Positions 1 through 9,214 are shown, counted from the first letter of the stretch. The stretch: 59,321 nt of DNA from Thiospirillum jenense (GCF_014145225.1 NZ_JABVCQ010000021.1:1-59321); one strand, 5' to 3'. The notes: a model not told the origin generated them from the sequence alone. Made by a program: numbers and translations.

Positions 1-76
1 CGGTGCGTAATAATTCAGCATTACGCAATGCCCATTGCGCATAATCGCTTTGATAGAGTGTGGCTAATTCAATCAT
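1..76 (-). CDS. DUF29 family protein, N-terminal fragment (cut by window edge)
   Basis: The reverse strand gives MIELATLYQSDYAQWALRNA and continues out of the window. This is almost identical to the first 25 residues of the DUF29 gene just upstream, so it is a second, tandem copy. A CGGAG motif lies about 8 bases before the ATG. DUF29 proteins are small helical proteins of unknown function, often present in many copies in cyanobacteria and filamentous sulfur bacteria. Only the first 25 codons are visible, so it is not known whether the gene is intact. Confidence 0.7.
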   Translation of the reverse strand, partial: MIELATLYQSDYAQWALRNAELLRT

Positions 77-99
77 CTTTATTACTCCGGAGCGTGAAT

Positions 100-573
100 T
101 CATTCGGTGTTATCAGGATAAAAGTCATCATCCAATAATTGTGCCACGCTATAGGGGCAGGTGGCGGGAAAGGTTGTTAATGGCAGGCGCGTTTCTTTAT
201 GCGCTAATGTTAACGCATCATCATAGGCTTCAACAACGCTGTCATCAAATACCGATTTCAATCCAGGGGATTGTTTTAATAAGCCAGCAATTTGGTTGCG
301 TTGCTCAATGATACTAGCCCGCCAACTACGACCGTCAAATTCACGCCAACGGTCAGCAAGTGTTTGATACTGAAACTGCCATTTGAGTAAATGGGCAATT
401 AACACTAATAAGCGGCTATGCAATTCACGGCGGTCACTTTTGCTCATATCGCTTAATTCTTCTAATAAATGTTCTATGTCCAATTCGGCAAAGCGTCCGC
501 TGCGTAATAATTCAGCATTGCGTAGCGCCCATTGCGCATAATCGGTTTGATAGAGTGTGGATAATTCGGTCAT
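100..573 (-). CDS. DUF29 domain-containing protein
   Basis: A 157-residue protein with the full DUF29 pattern. It opens with LYQTDYAQWALRNAELLR, followed by an acidic segment (DIEHLLEELSDMSKSDRREL), a leucine-rich helix (LLVLIAHLLKWQFQ) and a C-terminal FPATCPYSVAQLLDDDFYP tail. Length is normal for the family. No function is established for DUF29; no catalytic residues or membrane segment are apparent. It lies between a tandem copy downstream (24 bases away) and a broken copy upstream, so the locus has been through repeated duplication. Confidence 0.85.
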   Translation of the reverse strand: MTELSTLYQTDYAQWALRNAELLRSGRFAELDIEHLLEELSDMSKSDRRELHSRLLVLIAHLLKWQFQYQTLADRWREFDGRSWRASIIEQRNQIAGLLKQSPGLKSVFDDSVVEAYDDALTLAHKETRLPLTTFPATCPYSVAQLLDDDFYPDNTE

Positions 574-576
574 TGT

Positions 577-792
577 TTAATCTCCAATCGCATTATTTGA
601 TGACGCTGGGTAAAATGCTTCACTCAACAAGTGTTCTAGTAAATAGGGGTTATCTATTGGATAATCGGGCGGGATCAAGTCCCGTTTCACGAATTGTTAA
701 ATCAAGTCCATCTAACCATGCGCTTTCCAATGCCGTTGCCAGGCGGACTGTTCTTGTGTCCAAGTGAAAAAGTCTTGATCGTAGGTTGTCAT
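577..792 (-). pseudogene. DUF29 family pseudogene (internally deleted)
   Basis: The reverse strand starts MTTYDQDFFTWTQEQ, a DUF29-like N-terminus. It then jumps, in another frame, to a C-terminal piece (ALESAWLDGLDLTIRETGLD). It returns to the first frame for PPDYPIDNPYLLEHLLSEAF and stops just before the next gene. The helical centre of the domain, roughly 80 residues, is missing, and two stops interrupt the first frame. This is read directly from the sequence; only the family assignment rests on resemblance to the intact neighbour. It is the third DUF29 copy in 800 bases. Confidence 0.65.
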
Positions 793-1095
793 GGTTTATT
801 GCCTTTGCTTTACTGTTTTATGATGCGCAGTCATCCCCGCACTGCTAAAATAATTATTTCGGCGTGATCATTCAAGATGCGTAAATGGATGACACTCACA
901 AGTGAATGTACAGTAATTGAACGGGCAGGCGTGGCGTGTGATTTAGTGCAGTTGATGTGCCGTAAATAGGCGTTGCGGTACAGGCAGGTTATTTGAATTG
1001 AAAACGCTGCCCGGGCGCGGTGGGTGAATTAGAATTGATTCAATTTGACCGCGCCTGAGGGTTATTGATTTTGCCAGCGACTGGCGCAACAAAGG
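793..1095. other. Intergenic region with one imperfect inverted repeat
   Basis: About 300 bases without a convincing gene. GGCGCGGT at 1014-1021 and ACCGCGCC at 1048-1055 form an inverted repeat whose loop itself contains AATTGATTCAATT. There is no T-run, so it is not a clear intrinsic terminator, though it sits downstream of the minus-strand cyclic-nucleotide-binding gene. Nothing else is recognised. Confidence 0.4.
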
Positions 1096-1581
1096 TTAAT
1101 ACAGCGCGTGCGAACGGTTAATGTATTTAGTCAATTCAACGTATTGTGAGTTCATGCGCCGTAAAATATCTTGCCCGACTTGCACGATGTTTTGCATCAC
1201 GCGGTACACCATCCAGGGATAATCGAGTAAGAGTGATTCAAACGCCTCGCGTTCAATACTACACACTTGCGTTTTGCCTAATGAACGTAGGGTGGCGGTG
1301 TGCGGGCGGCCGCTAATAAATCCCATTTCACCCGCCATGTCACCGGTGCGCAAAACGTGAATGGTGGTGAAATCACCTTGTCCCAAATCACGGGTGACGG
1401 CTAATGCGCCTTCGGTAATGATGTGTAGGCTGTTATCAATATGCCCTTCTTCAATTAATAATTCCTGGTCATTTAAGCGGCGGCAGCAGGCAATACCGGC
1501 CAGTGCTTTGACTTGTTCATCATCTAAATTGGCGGTTAATGGGGAACGGCGCAGGGAAGCGAAATCATCTTGTACTGACAT
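1096..1581 (-). CDS. Stand-alone cyclic nucleotide-binding domain protein
   Basis: A 161-residue protein that is essentially a single cNMP-binding (CAP_ED) beta-roll. The glycine-rich strand LLIEEGHIDNSLHIITEGAL is followed by the phosphate-binding cassette GDMAGEMGFISGRPHTATLR. A C-terminal helix (VYRVMQNIVQVGQDILRRMN) follows. No helix-turn-helix or enzymatic domain is attached, so it is not a CRP-type activator. It probably senses cAMP, c-di-GMP or another ligand and acts through a partner, but the partner is unknown. An acidic residue (GEMGF) sits at the usual ribose-contacting position. The neighbouring hisB gives no functional clue. Confidence 0.8.
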   Translation of the reverse strand: MSVQDDFASLRRSPLTANLDDEQVKALAGIACCRRLNDQELLIEEGHIDNSLHIITEGALAVTRDLGQGDFTTIHVLRTGDMAGEMGFISGRPHTATLRSLGKTQVCSIEREAFESLLLDYPWMVYRVMQNIVQVGQDILRRMNSQYVELTKYINRSHALY

Positions 1582-1644
1582 GCGACATAAGTCCTCGTGA
1601 GTGGTTAATTAAAACGGTCTTCAAACTTCGGGGGCGAACGTGAA

Positions 1645-2247
1645 TTATAAACAGCCTTTTGTCGAAGGGCTTTCATTGCCGCGAGCGGGGTCGGCGGCTA
1701 TTGCCATGCGTAATGCACGGCCAAAGGCTTTGAATAGCGTTTCTGCTTGATGATGCGCATTGTCGCCGCGCAAGCTGTCTAAATGCAATGTGAGCGCGGC
1801 GTGATTGACTAAGCCTTGAAAGAATTCGCGCACCAATTCTAAATCAAACATCCCGACGCGCTCGCGGGTGAATTGTACATTAAATACCAACCCCGGGCGG
1901 CCGGATAAATCTAACACGGCGCGGGCGAGTGCTTCATCTAATGGAACGTAGGCATGTCCATAGCGCATAATACCGCGTTTATCACCTAATGCTTGCCGTA
2001 ATGCTTGCCCAATGGTAATACCAATATCTTCGACGGTATGATGGGCGTCAATCTGCAAATCACCCTGCGCCGTTACCATTAAATCAATTAACCCGTGCCG
2101 CGCAATTTGATCGAGCATGTGATCTAAAAAAGGAACGCCGCTGTTTAATTGCGCTTGTCCACTGCCATCTAAATTGAGCGTGACCTGGATTTGCGTTTCT
2201 AAAGTATTGCGCACGATGTCAGCGCAGCGGTGGGGCGGGGTGGTCAT
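1645..2247 (-). CDS. hisB: Imidazoleglycerol-phosphate dehydratase
   Basis: Catalyses the sixth step of histidine biosynthesis, dehydrating imidazole glycerol phosphate to imidazole acetol phosphate in the cytoplasm with bound Mn2+. The 200 residues cover the monofunctional enzyme only, with no HAD phosphatase half as in E. coli HisB. Metal-binding motifs are clear: [13 protein letters not shown] near residues 41-52, [10 protein letters not shown] near 68-77, and [18 protein letters not shown] near the C-terminus. It stands apart from hisHAF, which normally follows it in gammaproteobacteria. The tail after [18 protein letters not shown] is slightly longer than usual. Confidence 0.95.
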   Translation of the reverse strand: MTTPPHRCADIVRNTLETQIQVTLNLDGSGQAQLNSGVPFLDHMLDQIARHGLIDLMVTAQGDLQIDAHHTVEDIGITIGQALRQALGDKRGIMRYGHAYVPLDEALARAVLDLSGRPGLVFNVQFTRERVGMFDLELVREFFQGLVNHAALTLHLDSLRGDNAHHQAETLFKAFGRALRMAIAADPARGNESPSTKGCL

Positions 2248-2352
2248 GGTGATTGATCCTAATGCTATTGTGTGTATTCAACGCCATTTACAAACGCTGC
2301 TGTTTTAATGAATACGGCGTGGTTTTTTGGCAATTAAACCGCCCGATAATTT

Positions 2353-2390
2353 AATAAAAAAGCGCCCCGCTAATTATGACGGGAAGCGCC
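2353..2390 (-). terminator. Possible intrinsic terminator or attenuator in the hisB leader
   Basis: Read on the minus strand, GGCGCTTCCCG and CGGGGCGC form a GC-rich stem with a small TT bulge and a loop TCATAATTAG. A TTTTTTATT tract follows directly. No minus-strand gene lies upstream, so it would either stop antisense transcription of the gene at 2527 or act in the 5' leader of hisB, about 105 bases before its start. No histidine-rich leader peptide was found. Confidence 0.4.
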
Positions 2391-2526
2391 GGGTGACTGA
2401 TTGTTCGGATGCTATTCAATCCCCTGAAGCGCAACATTGGGATTTTTTGCCTCAAACGGCTACACTACCACCCGACCGCTTTTAAGATAACCCGCCCGTC
2501 GCCACTCCTGCACCTGATTATGACTT

Positions 2527-3111
2527 ATGTTCTCATACCGCATTCTCAATTTTGTGAAGTTTTTCATTGGCATCCTGATCTTCGAGGGCGCCACTGTGTT
2601 ACTGACTTACACCGCGCTGCAAACCCAAAATACTGACCTGTGGCCGTTATTTGCCGCCGTCGGTGCCAGTATTGGATTTTTGGTCACGCTGTGGTTTGAA
2701 TCCATCTCCGGCGGCACGCGGGAGTATGCGATGGCGCAAATGCAGCAGCGCCACGCCCGCGAGCGGGAGAAAATCCGCTTGGACGCGGCACGGGATAAAG
2801 CGCGGTTGGAAGTGAAGCAAACTAAAACAAAAAGTTCTTCGGGCGGTAAATTAAAAACCGGGATTGCAGTGGGCGGCATTGTGGGGATTGGCGTGGCAAT
2901 GGTATTGGCGCAATTCGTGACGGTGGGGTTATTGATGTTATCGAGCGTCGGTGGCGCGGCGCTGGGATATACGGTGCGAATGCGGCAAGAAAAGCGCCAG
3001 CAATTGCGCTATGAAACGGCGAATGATCGGGTATTGGTGGCGCAGGAGTCGCCGCGAGTTTTATTTAAACGACGCGACGCAGATTCGATTAAGAATTTGC
3101 CGCCGAGTTAA
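2527..3111 (+). CDS. Hypothetical membrane protein with charged coil
   Basis: A 194-residue protein that I do not recognise. Two hydrophobic segments (about residues 8-25 and 36-55) are followed by a highly charged, probably coiled-coil stretch rich in R, E and K (about 65-100). Two further hydrophobic, glycine-rich segments (about 110-145, with GIAVGGIVGIGVAMVLAQF) and a basic tail complete it. The topology suggests an inner-membrane hairpin protein with a cytoplasmic coil. No good ribosome-binding site precedes the ATG. It lies 63 bases ahead of lysC, so co-transcription is possible. Confidence 0.55.
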   Translation: MFSYRILNFVKFFIGILIFEGATVLLTYTALQTQNTDLWPLFAAVGASIGFLVTLWFESISGGTREYAMAQMQQRHAREREKIRLDAARDKARLEVKQTKTKSSSGGKLKTGIAVGGIVGIGVAMVLAQFVTVGLLMLSSVGGAALGYTVRMRQEKRQQLRYETANDRVLVAQESPRVLFKRRDADSIKNLPPS

Positions 3112-3174
3112 TTCAACTATTGATGGGCTTTGATTTGCATTAACCTTTAGCTTGAATGGATTGATAATAGAGAA

Positions 3175-4398
3175 ATGGCGTTAATTGTGCAAAAATACGG
3201 CGGCACGTCCGTCGGCAGTGTGGAGCGGATTGAAGCCGTCGCGGCAAAAGTGGCCGAGCGACGGGCGGCGGGCGATCAAATGGTCGTGGTGGTGTCGGCG
3301 ATGTCGGGCGAAACCGACCGTCTGCTGAACTTGGCGCGGGCGATTCAGCAGCCGCCGTCGCCGCGTGAATTGGACGTGTTGCTGGCGACCGGTGAGCAAG
3401 TGACCATCGCGCTGTTGAGCATGGCGCTGGAGGCGCTGGGCTGTCCGGCGCGTTCGTACACCGGCGCGCAGGTGCAGGTGCTGACCGATAGTGCGCACAA
3501 CAAGGCGCGGATTCGTGACATTGACGGCGAGCGGGTGCGAACTGACCTGAGCGCCGGGCGGGTGGTGGTGGTGGCCGGATTTCAAGGCATTGATGAACAT
3601 GGCAATATCACCACGCTCGGCCGCGGCGGGTCGGATACCTCAGCGGTGGCGATGGCGGCGGCGTTAAAAGCGGACGAGTGCCAGATTTACACCGACGTGG
3701 ATGGCGTGTACACGACCGATCCGCGCATTGAACCGCGGGCGCGGCGGCTGGCGCGGATTACGTTTGAAGAGATGCTGGAAATGGCCAGCCTCGGCTCGAA
3801 GGTGCTGCAAATCCGTTCGGTCGAGTTTGCCGGTAAATACCGCGTGCCGTTGCGGGTGCTGTCCAGTTTTACGGCGGGTGAAGGCACCCTGATTACTTTT
3901 GACGAGGATGCGAGTGTGGAAGAGGCAAAAATTGCGGGGATTGCATTTGCGCGGGATGAGGCCAAGTTAACGATTTTGGGCGTACCGGATCAGCCGGGCG
4001 TGGCGCATCGCATTTTAGGCCCGATTGCGGATGCCAATATCGAGGTGGATATGATTGTGCAAAACATTGCTGCCGATCATAAAACCACCGATTTTACCTT
4101 CACTGTCCAGCGCGGCGAGTATGAGCGGGCGTTGCAGTTGCTCAAGCAGACGGCGGCGACGCTGCAAGCCCGCGAGGTGCAGGGTGATCTGAATATCGTT
4201 AAACTGTCGCTGGTCGGTGTGGGGATGCGCTCTCATGCGGGCATTGCCAGCAAGATGTTTGCGGCGCTGGCGCAGGAGGGCATTAACATCCGCATGATTT
4301 CCACGTCAGAAATTAAAATTTCGGTGGTGATTGATGAGAAGTATTTGGAATTGGGGGTGCGGACGCTGCACGAGGCGTTTGGATTGGATGTTGGTTAG
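3175..4398 (+). CDS. lysC: Aspartate kinase (aspartokinase)
   Basis: Phosphorylates aspartate, the first step to lysine, threonine, methionine and diaminopimelate. The 407-residue length fits the Pseudomonas-type monofunctional enzyme. The kinase domain opens with KYGGTSVGSVERI (from residue 7) and contains GRGGSDTSAVA near 150 and TDVDGVYTTDPR near 174. Two ACT regulatory domains occupy the last ~140 residues (ILGVPDQPGVAHRIL and LVGVGMRSHAGIASKMFA), implying feedback control by lysine and/or threonine. The gene is strikingly rich in GCG, GTG and CGG codons. csrA and tRNA-Ser follow, a conserved gammaproteobacterial order. Confidence 0.97.
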   Translation: MALIVQKYGGTSVGSVERIEAVAAKVAERRAAGDQMVVVVSAMSGETDRLLNLARAIQQPPSPRELDVLLATGEQVTIALLSMALEALGCPARSYTGAQVQVLTDSAHNKARIRDIDGERVRTDLSAGRVVVVAGFQGIDEHGNITTLGRGGSDTSAVAMAAALKADECQIYTDVDGVYTTDPRIEPRARRLARITFEEMLEMASLGSKVLQIRSVEFAGKYRVPLRVLSSFTAGEGTLITFDEDASVEEAKIAGIAFARDEAKLTILGVPDQPGVAHRILGPIADANIEVDMIVQNIAADHKTTDFTFTVQRGEYERALQLLKQTAATLQAREVQGDLNIVKLSLVGVGMRSHAGIASKMFAALAQEGINIRMISTSEIKISVVIDEKYLELGVRTLHEAFGLDVG

Positions 4399-4464
4399 CG
4401 CGGCAATTGCGCAATTGAATTGATAATCCAGGCGTATTTTTATCTCAAGTCGAAGGAACGAACG

Positions 4465-4725
4465 ATGTTGATATTAACCCGGCGAGTGGGTGAGACACTG
4501 ATGATTGGCGATGATGTGACCGTCACGGTGTTGGGAGTAAAGGGAAATCAAGTCCGCATTGGTGTGAATGCGCCGCGTGATGTGGCCGTTCACCGCGAGG
4601 AGATTTACGAGCGAATTAAACGCGAGCAATTGCCGGGGAATGAATTGCCCGACGAGCATTTTCACGCGAATAACGGCAGTCATTTTAACCCGATGTCAGA
4701 AGATGAGCGCGATGACGGGCGGTGA
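4465..4725 (+). CDS. csrA: Carbon storage regulator CsrA/RsmA
   Basis: RNA-binding dimer that binds GGA-containing leaders and controls translation of metabolism, motility and biofilm genes. [20 protein letters not shown] and the [10 protein letters not shown] segment, which holds the key RNA-contacting Arg of this family (VHREEIY), are intact. The start at 4465 is chosen because AAGGA lies 7 bases upstream and family members begin MLILTRR; a longer in-frame start at 4420 has no support. The 86 residues exceed the usual ~61 because of a polar, His- and acid-rich tail after KREQLP. It follows lysC by 66 bases and precedes tRNA-Ser, as in pseudomonads. Confidence 0.95.
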   Translation: MLILTRRVGETLMIGDDVTVTVLGVKGNQVRIGVNAPRDVAVHREEIYERIKREQLPGNELPDEHFHANNGSHFNPMSEDERDDGR

Positions 4726-4861
4726 TGCGCTGGAATTCTTGTTTCGGTGAGACGGGATAATGGCAACGCGCCGCCGGCGGTGATGGCAACACAACAGCGC
4801 CCGCTGTGAAAACACTACCGCCGCCGCGCAGAGTTTGTTAAAATCCCGCCCGCGCTGTTTA

Positions 4862-4952
4862 GGAGAGATGGCCGAGCGGCTGAAGGCGCTCCCCTGCTAA
4901 GGGAGTATGGGCTAATCACTCATCGAGGGTTCGAATCCCTCTCTCTCCGCCA
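4862..4952 (+). tRNA. tRNA-Ser (anticodon GCU)
   Basis: A 91-base class II tRNA. The acceptor stem GGAGAGA pairs with TCTCTCC, followed by discriminator G and an encoded CCA. The anticodon arm CTCCC-CTGCTAA-GGGAG shows anticodon GCT, reading AGC/AGU. A long variable arm and a T arm with GGTTCGAATCC complete the fold. A TAAAAT at 4839-4844 followed by a GC-rich discriminator could be the -10 region of its own promoter. Position after csrA is conserved in gammaproteobacteria. Confidence 0.96.
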
Positions 4953-5205
4953 AATACCAACACCCCCCAGCCCCGTTTATTTTGCAGTCGGGCGACTGTC
5001 GTGACCAACTCCCCGCCGCCCCCTAAACGCCCGCGTTGCTTTGACGCACACTTGGCGTTGCTGCTGACCTCCACAGTTTTTCCACAATTCATCATTAAAA
5101 TCCTCACGCACCATGCGCCGCTGCGCTGTCAACCGTTGATCCGTCAATGGCATCTGACCTGCCAGCGGCCGCGGCGCGTCATTTGCGATTGAGCTGACAT
5201 CCGTT

Positions 5206-6396
5206 ATGAAATTGCATGAATATCAAGCAAAACAGTTGTTGCGCGAGGCGGGAGTCGCCGTTCCCGCTGGACAGGTCGCCACCTGCGCGACTGCGGCCGT
5301 TGACGCCGCCGCCACGCTCGGCGGTGAACACTGGTTGGTTAAAGCACAAATTCACGCCGGCGGGCGCGGCAAAGCGGGCGGGGTGCGGCGCTGTCAAACT
5401 GCCGCCGAGGTCAGCGCCGCCGCCGCCGCGTTACTTGGTCAGCCGCTGGTGACAGCGCAAACTGGCGCGGCGGGTTTACCCGTCAACGCGGTGCTGGTGG
5501 AAACGCCCACCGCCGTGCAACGTGAATTGTATTTGAGCCTGTTGATTGACCGCACCGCCGCGCAGGTGTTGATTTTGGCCGCCAGCGCCGGCGGGATGGA
5601 GATTGAAACGGTCGCGGCGCAGCAGCCTGACCAATTACTCCGCGCTGCGGTGCATCCGTCCGTCGGATTGCAACCCTGGCACAGTCGGCGGCTGGGGTTT
5701 GCGCTGGGATTGGAGGCCGCAGCGCGGCAGCAATTGGCGCAGTTGTTGACGGCGCTGTACCAGTTGCTGCGCAGTTGCGACGCCAGTTTGATTGAAATTA
5801 ACCCGCTGGCGCTGACTAACGCGGGCGATCTGGTGGCGGTGGACGCGAAAATTGAGTTAGATGATAACGCGCTGTTCCGCCAATCCGCGCTCGCGGCGTG
5901 GCGCGATGTCAGCCAAGAAGATGCCCGCGAGACGGCCGCCCGTGCGCATGATCTGAGCTACATTCGGTTAGACGGCAACATTGGCTGCATGGTCAACGGC
6001 GCGGGGTTGGCGATGGCGACGATGGATTTAATACAACATCACGGCGGCGCGCCGGCCAATTTTCTCGACGTCGGCGGTGGCACGACCGCCGCTCGGGTGG
6101 CCGAGGCGTTCAAATTAATCGTGTCGGATCCGCAGGTGACGGCGGTGTTAGTCAACATTTTTGGTGGCATTGTGCGCTGCGATCTGATTGCCGAGGGCAT
6201 CATCGCTGCCGTGCGCGAGGTGGCGTTAGCGGTGCCGCTGGTGGTGCGGCTGGCGGGTAATCGCGCCGAGGAGGGCTTGGCGTTACTGGCCGCGAGCGGG
6301 TTGGCATTGCACACGGCGCAGGATTTAGCCGCCGCGGCGGATTTGGTGGTGACGATGGCGAGTCGGCAGCGGGCGCAGTTGGGAGGACGGGAATGA
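5206..6396 (+). CDS. sucC: Succinate-CoA ligase (ADP-forming), beta subunit
   Basis: Beta subunit of succinyl-CoA synthetase, which makes ATP or GTP from succinyl-CoA in the TCA cycle. It begins [17 protein letters not shown], the standard family N-terminus. It has an ATP-grasp domain with [14 protein letters not shown] near residues 48-61, and [23 protein letters not shown] in the middle. The C-terminal ligase domain carries [19 protein letters not shown] and [17 protein letters not shown]. At 396 residues it is slightly longer than the E. coli protein. Alanine and arginine content is unusually high. It overlaps sucD by ATGA. The closely related malate-CoA ligase (MtkA) cannot be fully excluded by eye. 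Confidence 0.93.
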   Translation: MKLHEYQAKQLLREAGVAVPAGQVATCATAAVDAAATLGGEHWLVKAQIHAGGRGKAGGVRRCQTAAEVSAAAAALLGQPLVTAQTGAAGLPVNAVLVETPTAVQRELYLSLLIDRTAAQVLILAASAGGMEIETVAAQQPDQLLRAAVHPSVGLQPWHSRRLGFALGLEAAARQQLAQLLTALYQLLRSCDASLIEINPLALTNAGDLVAVDAKIELDDNALFRQSALAAWRDVSQEDARETAARAHDLSYIRLDGNIGCMVNGAGLAMATMDLIQHHGGAPANFLDVGGGTTAARVAEAFKLIVSDPQVTAVLVNIFGGIVRCDLIAEGIIAAVREVALAVPLVVRLAGNRAEEGLALLAASGLALHTAQDLAAAADLVVTMASRQRAQLGGRE

Positions 6397-7271
6397 GCGT
6401 ATTGGTTGATGCGACGACGCGGGTGATTTGTCAGGGTTTTACCGGCAAACAAGGCACGTTTCACAGTGAACAGGCGCTGGCATATGGCACGCAACTGGTT
6501 GGCGGGGTGACGCCCGGCAAGGGTGGCCAGCGCCATCTGGGCTTGCCGGTGTTCGATACCGTTCACCAAGCGGTTGTCGATACTGGCGCAACGGCGACGA
6601 TGATTTACGTCCCGCCCGCGTATGCCGCCGATGCGATTTTGGAAGCGGCCGATGCCGGGATTCAGGTGATCGTGTGCATTACCGAAGGCATCCCGACGCA
6701 GGACATGATGACGGTGAAAACTGCGCTGACTGGCAGTGCGTCGGTGTTAATTGGGCCGAATTGCCCGGGGATTATCACGCCGAATGCCTGCAAGATCGGC
6801 ATTATGCCCGGCGCGATTCATCAACCCGGGTGCGTCGGCATCGTGTCGCGCTCGGGGACGCTGACGTATGAGGCGGTGTATCAAACCACCGCGCTCGGCT
6901 TGGGGCAAAGTACCTGCATCGGTATCGGCGGTGATCCAATTCACGGGCTGGATTTTGTCGCCTGTTTGGCGCTGTTTGAAGCCGATCCGCACACTGAGGC
7001 GGTGTTGCTGGTGGGCGAAATCGGTGGCGATGCCGAGGAGCGGGCGGCGGCGTTTATTCAAACCATGACCACGCCGGTTGCCGCGTACATTGCTGGCGCG
7101 ACGGCCCCGCCCGGGCGGCGGATGGGTCACGCGGGGGCAATGATTAGCGGTGGCAGCGGGACGGCGGCGGGTAAATACGCGGCGTTCAAAGCGGCGGGGG
7201 TGAAAACAATTGAATCACCGGCGGAATTGGGAATTGGCGTCGCGGCGCTGTTGCCGAATAGATTGATTTAA
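6393..7271 (+). CDS. sucD: Succinate-CoA ligase, alpha subunit
   Basis: Alpha subunit carrying the CoA-binding Rossmann domain and the phosphohistidine. [20 protein letters not shown] at residues 12-31 and [10 protein letters not shown] are the CoA-binding signature. [20 protein letters not shown] is the central motif, and [14 protein letters not shown] contains the histidine phosphorylated during catalysis. Length (292) is normal. The start overlaps the sucC stop by four bases, so the subunits are translationally coupled. sucA and sucB are absent here; the pair stands alone. Confidence 0.94.
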   Translation: MSVLVDATTRVICQGFTGKQGTFHSEQALAYGTQLVGGVTPGKGGQRHLGLPVFDTVHQAVVDTGATATMIYVPPAYAADAILEAADAGIQVIVCITEGIPTQDMMTVKTALTGSASVLIGPNCPGIITPNACKIGIMPGAIHQPGCVGIVSRSGTLTYEAVYQTTALGLGQSTCIGIGGDPIHGLDFVACLALFEADPHTEAVLLVGEIGGDAEERAAAFIQTMTTPVAAYIAGATAPPGRRMGHAGAMISGGSGTAAGKYAAFKAAGVKTIESPAELGIGVAALLPNRLI

Positions 7272-7639
7272 TGAAACTGCGCGGCGCTTTAGACGCGCTC
7301 GCAGTTGACGCACTTGCCAGAGTGAATTGTCGCCGCGCCCTGCGGTGGTGGGGCGCAATTAAACCGCAACACGATTGAAGATAACTCAATTGATCTCATT
7401 ATTTGCGATGGTCATTAATCGTGTGACGCAGCATGATTGAGATCAGATGTCTTCAATACAAGCATACAATTTCCATCTCATTCAATAGTTTGCTGCAAAG
7501 CTCAATTTGATTATTCCCACGTTCCAGCGTGGGAACGCGCTCTTTTTTAACAAATTAATCAGTGATAATCTGAACTGTATAAGTCCTGATATTTTCTCGT
7601 AATGTTTTACTCCGCAACAATAATGCAAGCACTTGAATA
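7272..7639. other. Intergenic region between sucD and guaA
   Basis: About 370 bases without a gene. It holds an inverted repeat (TGATCTCA at 7391-7398 and TGAGATCA at 7438-7445) and the terminator-like palindrome listed separately. The guaA promoter must lie in its last 100 bases, but no confident -35/-10 pair is seen. Confidence 0.5.
7514..7548 (+). terminator. REP-like palindrome acting as rho-independent terminator of sucCD
   Basis: TTCCCACG (7514-7521) and CGTGGGAA (7528-7535) form a perfect 8-pair stem around TTCCAG. CGCGCTCTTTTTT follows, so RNA made from sucCD could terminate here. The same kind of palindrome is, from memory, dispersed as an intergenic repeat in several proteobacterial genomes, so it may be a repeat recruited as a terminator. 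Confidence 0.65.
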
Positions 7640-9214
7640 ATGACCAACATCCACTCCGACCGCATTCTCATTCTCGATTTCGGCTCACAATACACCCAAC
7701 TCATTGCCCGCCGCGTACGCGAAGCCGGCGTCTATTGTGAAATCCACCCCTATGATGCCGACCCGCACTTCATTCAACAATTCGGCGCCAAAGGCATTAT
7801 TCTCTCCGGCGGGCCACAATCCGTCCACGCCATTGCCACGCCCCGCGCCCATTCAATTGTCTTTGAATTAAACGTGCCAATACTTGGCATTTGCTATGGA
7901 ATGCAAACCATTGCTGCCCAATTCGGCGGGCGCGTCATTTCTGCCACCCACCGTGAATACGGCTATGCACAGGTACAATTATTCGGTCATTCACCGTTAT
8001 TTCGCGCAATTGAAGACCACACCAATAGCGCCGGTGACGCATTATTAGACGTATGGATGAGTCACGGCGACCGCGTTGATTCACTCCCGCCCGGCTTTCA
8101 AGTTATTGCCGCCACCGCCCACGCACCATTAGCCGCCATTGCCGATCTCAATCGCCACATTTACGGCGTTCAATTCCACCCCGAAGTCACCCATACCCGA
8201 CAAGGGCAACGCATCATTGCGCGGTTTTGTCACGACATTTGCGGCTGCGGTGATTTATGGACCCCCGCCAACATTATTGACGACGCCATTGATCGTATTC
8301 ACGCTCGGGTCGGTAATGACCAAGTCTTACTCGGATTATCGGGCGGCGTTGATTCAGCCGTCGTGGCCGCGTTATTAACCCGCGCTATTGGCGACCGCTT
8401 AACCTGCATCTTTGTTGATAATGGCTTATTACGGCTCGGTGAAGGCGATCAAGTCATGGCCACCTTTGCCCAACATTTAGGCGTCCGCGTCATTCGCGTC
8501 AATGCCGAAGCGCGCTTTTTAGATCAACTCGCCGGCATTGATGATCCCGAACAAAAACGCAAGTTAATTGGCGCAACCTTTATTGATGTCTTTGAAGAAC
8601 AGGCGGCGCAATTAACCGATATTCATTGGTTGGCGCAGGGTACTATTTATCCTGATGTCATTGAATCAGCCGGCGCTGGCACGGGTAAAGCAAAGGTAAT
8701 TAAATCGCATCATAACGTCGGCGGTTTACCCGAACACATGCAATTAAAACTGGTCGAACCCTTGCGCGAATTATTCAAAGATGAAGTACGGCGAATTGGA
8801 ATTGAATTGGGATTACCAACCGATTTAGTTTATCGCCATCCATTCCCCGGACCGGGCTTGGGAGTGCGCATATTAGGCAAGGTGACAAAAACAGCGGCGG
8901 ATACGTTGCGGCTCGCGGATCAGATTTTTATTGAAGAATTGCGCCGCGCTGATTTATACGATCAAGTCGCGCAAGCCTTTGCCGTATTCCTGCCGGTCAA
9001 TTCAGTTGGGGTGGTGGGTGATAATCGCCAATATGCGCCGGTCATTGCATTGCGGGCAGTGGAAACGCTTGATTTTATGACAGCGCGTTGGGCGCATTTA
9101 CCCTATGAATTACTCGACCGCGTGTGCCGGCGCATTGTGAATGAAGTGCCGAATGTCTCACGGGTGGTTTATGACATTACCGGCAAGCCACCCGGCACGA
9201 TTGAATGGGAATAA
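7640..9214 (+). CDS. guaA: GMP synthase (glutamine-hydrolysing)
   Basis: Converts XMP to GMP using glutamine and ATP, the last step of de novo guanine nucleotide synthesis. The N-terminal class I glutamine amidotransferase has the nucleophile cysteine in [17 protein letters not shown] and the His/Glu pair in [11 protein letters not shown]. The ATP pyrophosphatase PP-loop is [17 protein letters not shown], about residue 230. The C-terminal dimerisation domain ends in the typical KPPGTIEWE. Length 524 matches E. coli. Third-position choice changes along the gene, C-rich in the first half and G-rich in the second. tadA follows, a common arrangement. Confidence 0.97.
   Translation: MTNIHSDRILILDFGSQYTQLIARRVREAGVYCEIHPYDADPHFIQQFGAKGIILSGGPQSVHAIATPRAHSIVFELNVPILGICYGMQTIAAQFGGRVISATHREYGYAQVQLFGHSPLFRAIEDHTNSAGDALLDVWMSHGDRVDSLPPGFQVIAATAHAPLAAIADLNRHIYGVQFHPEVTHTRQGQRIIARFCHDICGCGDLWTPANIIDDAIDRIHARVGNDQVLLGLSGGVDSAVVAALLTRAIGDRLTCIFVDNGLLRLGEGDQVMATFAQHLGVRVIRVNAEARFLDQLAGIDDPEQKRKLIGATFIDVFEEQAAQLTDIHWLAQGTIYPDVIESAGAGTGKAKVIKSHHNVGGLPEHMQLKLVEPLRELFKDEVRRIGIELGLPTDLVYRHPFPGPGLGVRILGKVTKTAADTLRLADQIFIEELRRADLYDQVAQAFAVFLPVNSVGVVGDNRQYAPVIALRAVETLDFMTARWAHLPYELLDRVCRRIVNEVPNVSRVVYDITGKPPGTIEWE

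Noticed and set aside
4916..5107. Minus-strand ORF ending GERGIRTLDE
   Set aside because: It runs antisense through tRNA-Ser; this peptide is a well-known false translation of tRNA 3' ends.
5206..7271. Malate-CoA ligase (mtkAB) instead of sucCD
   Set aside because: The families are close and cannot be fully separated by eye, but no serine-cycle genes are adjacent and the standard TCA assignment is simpler.
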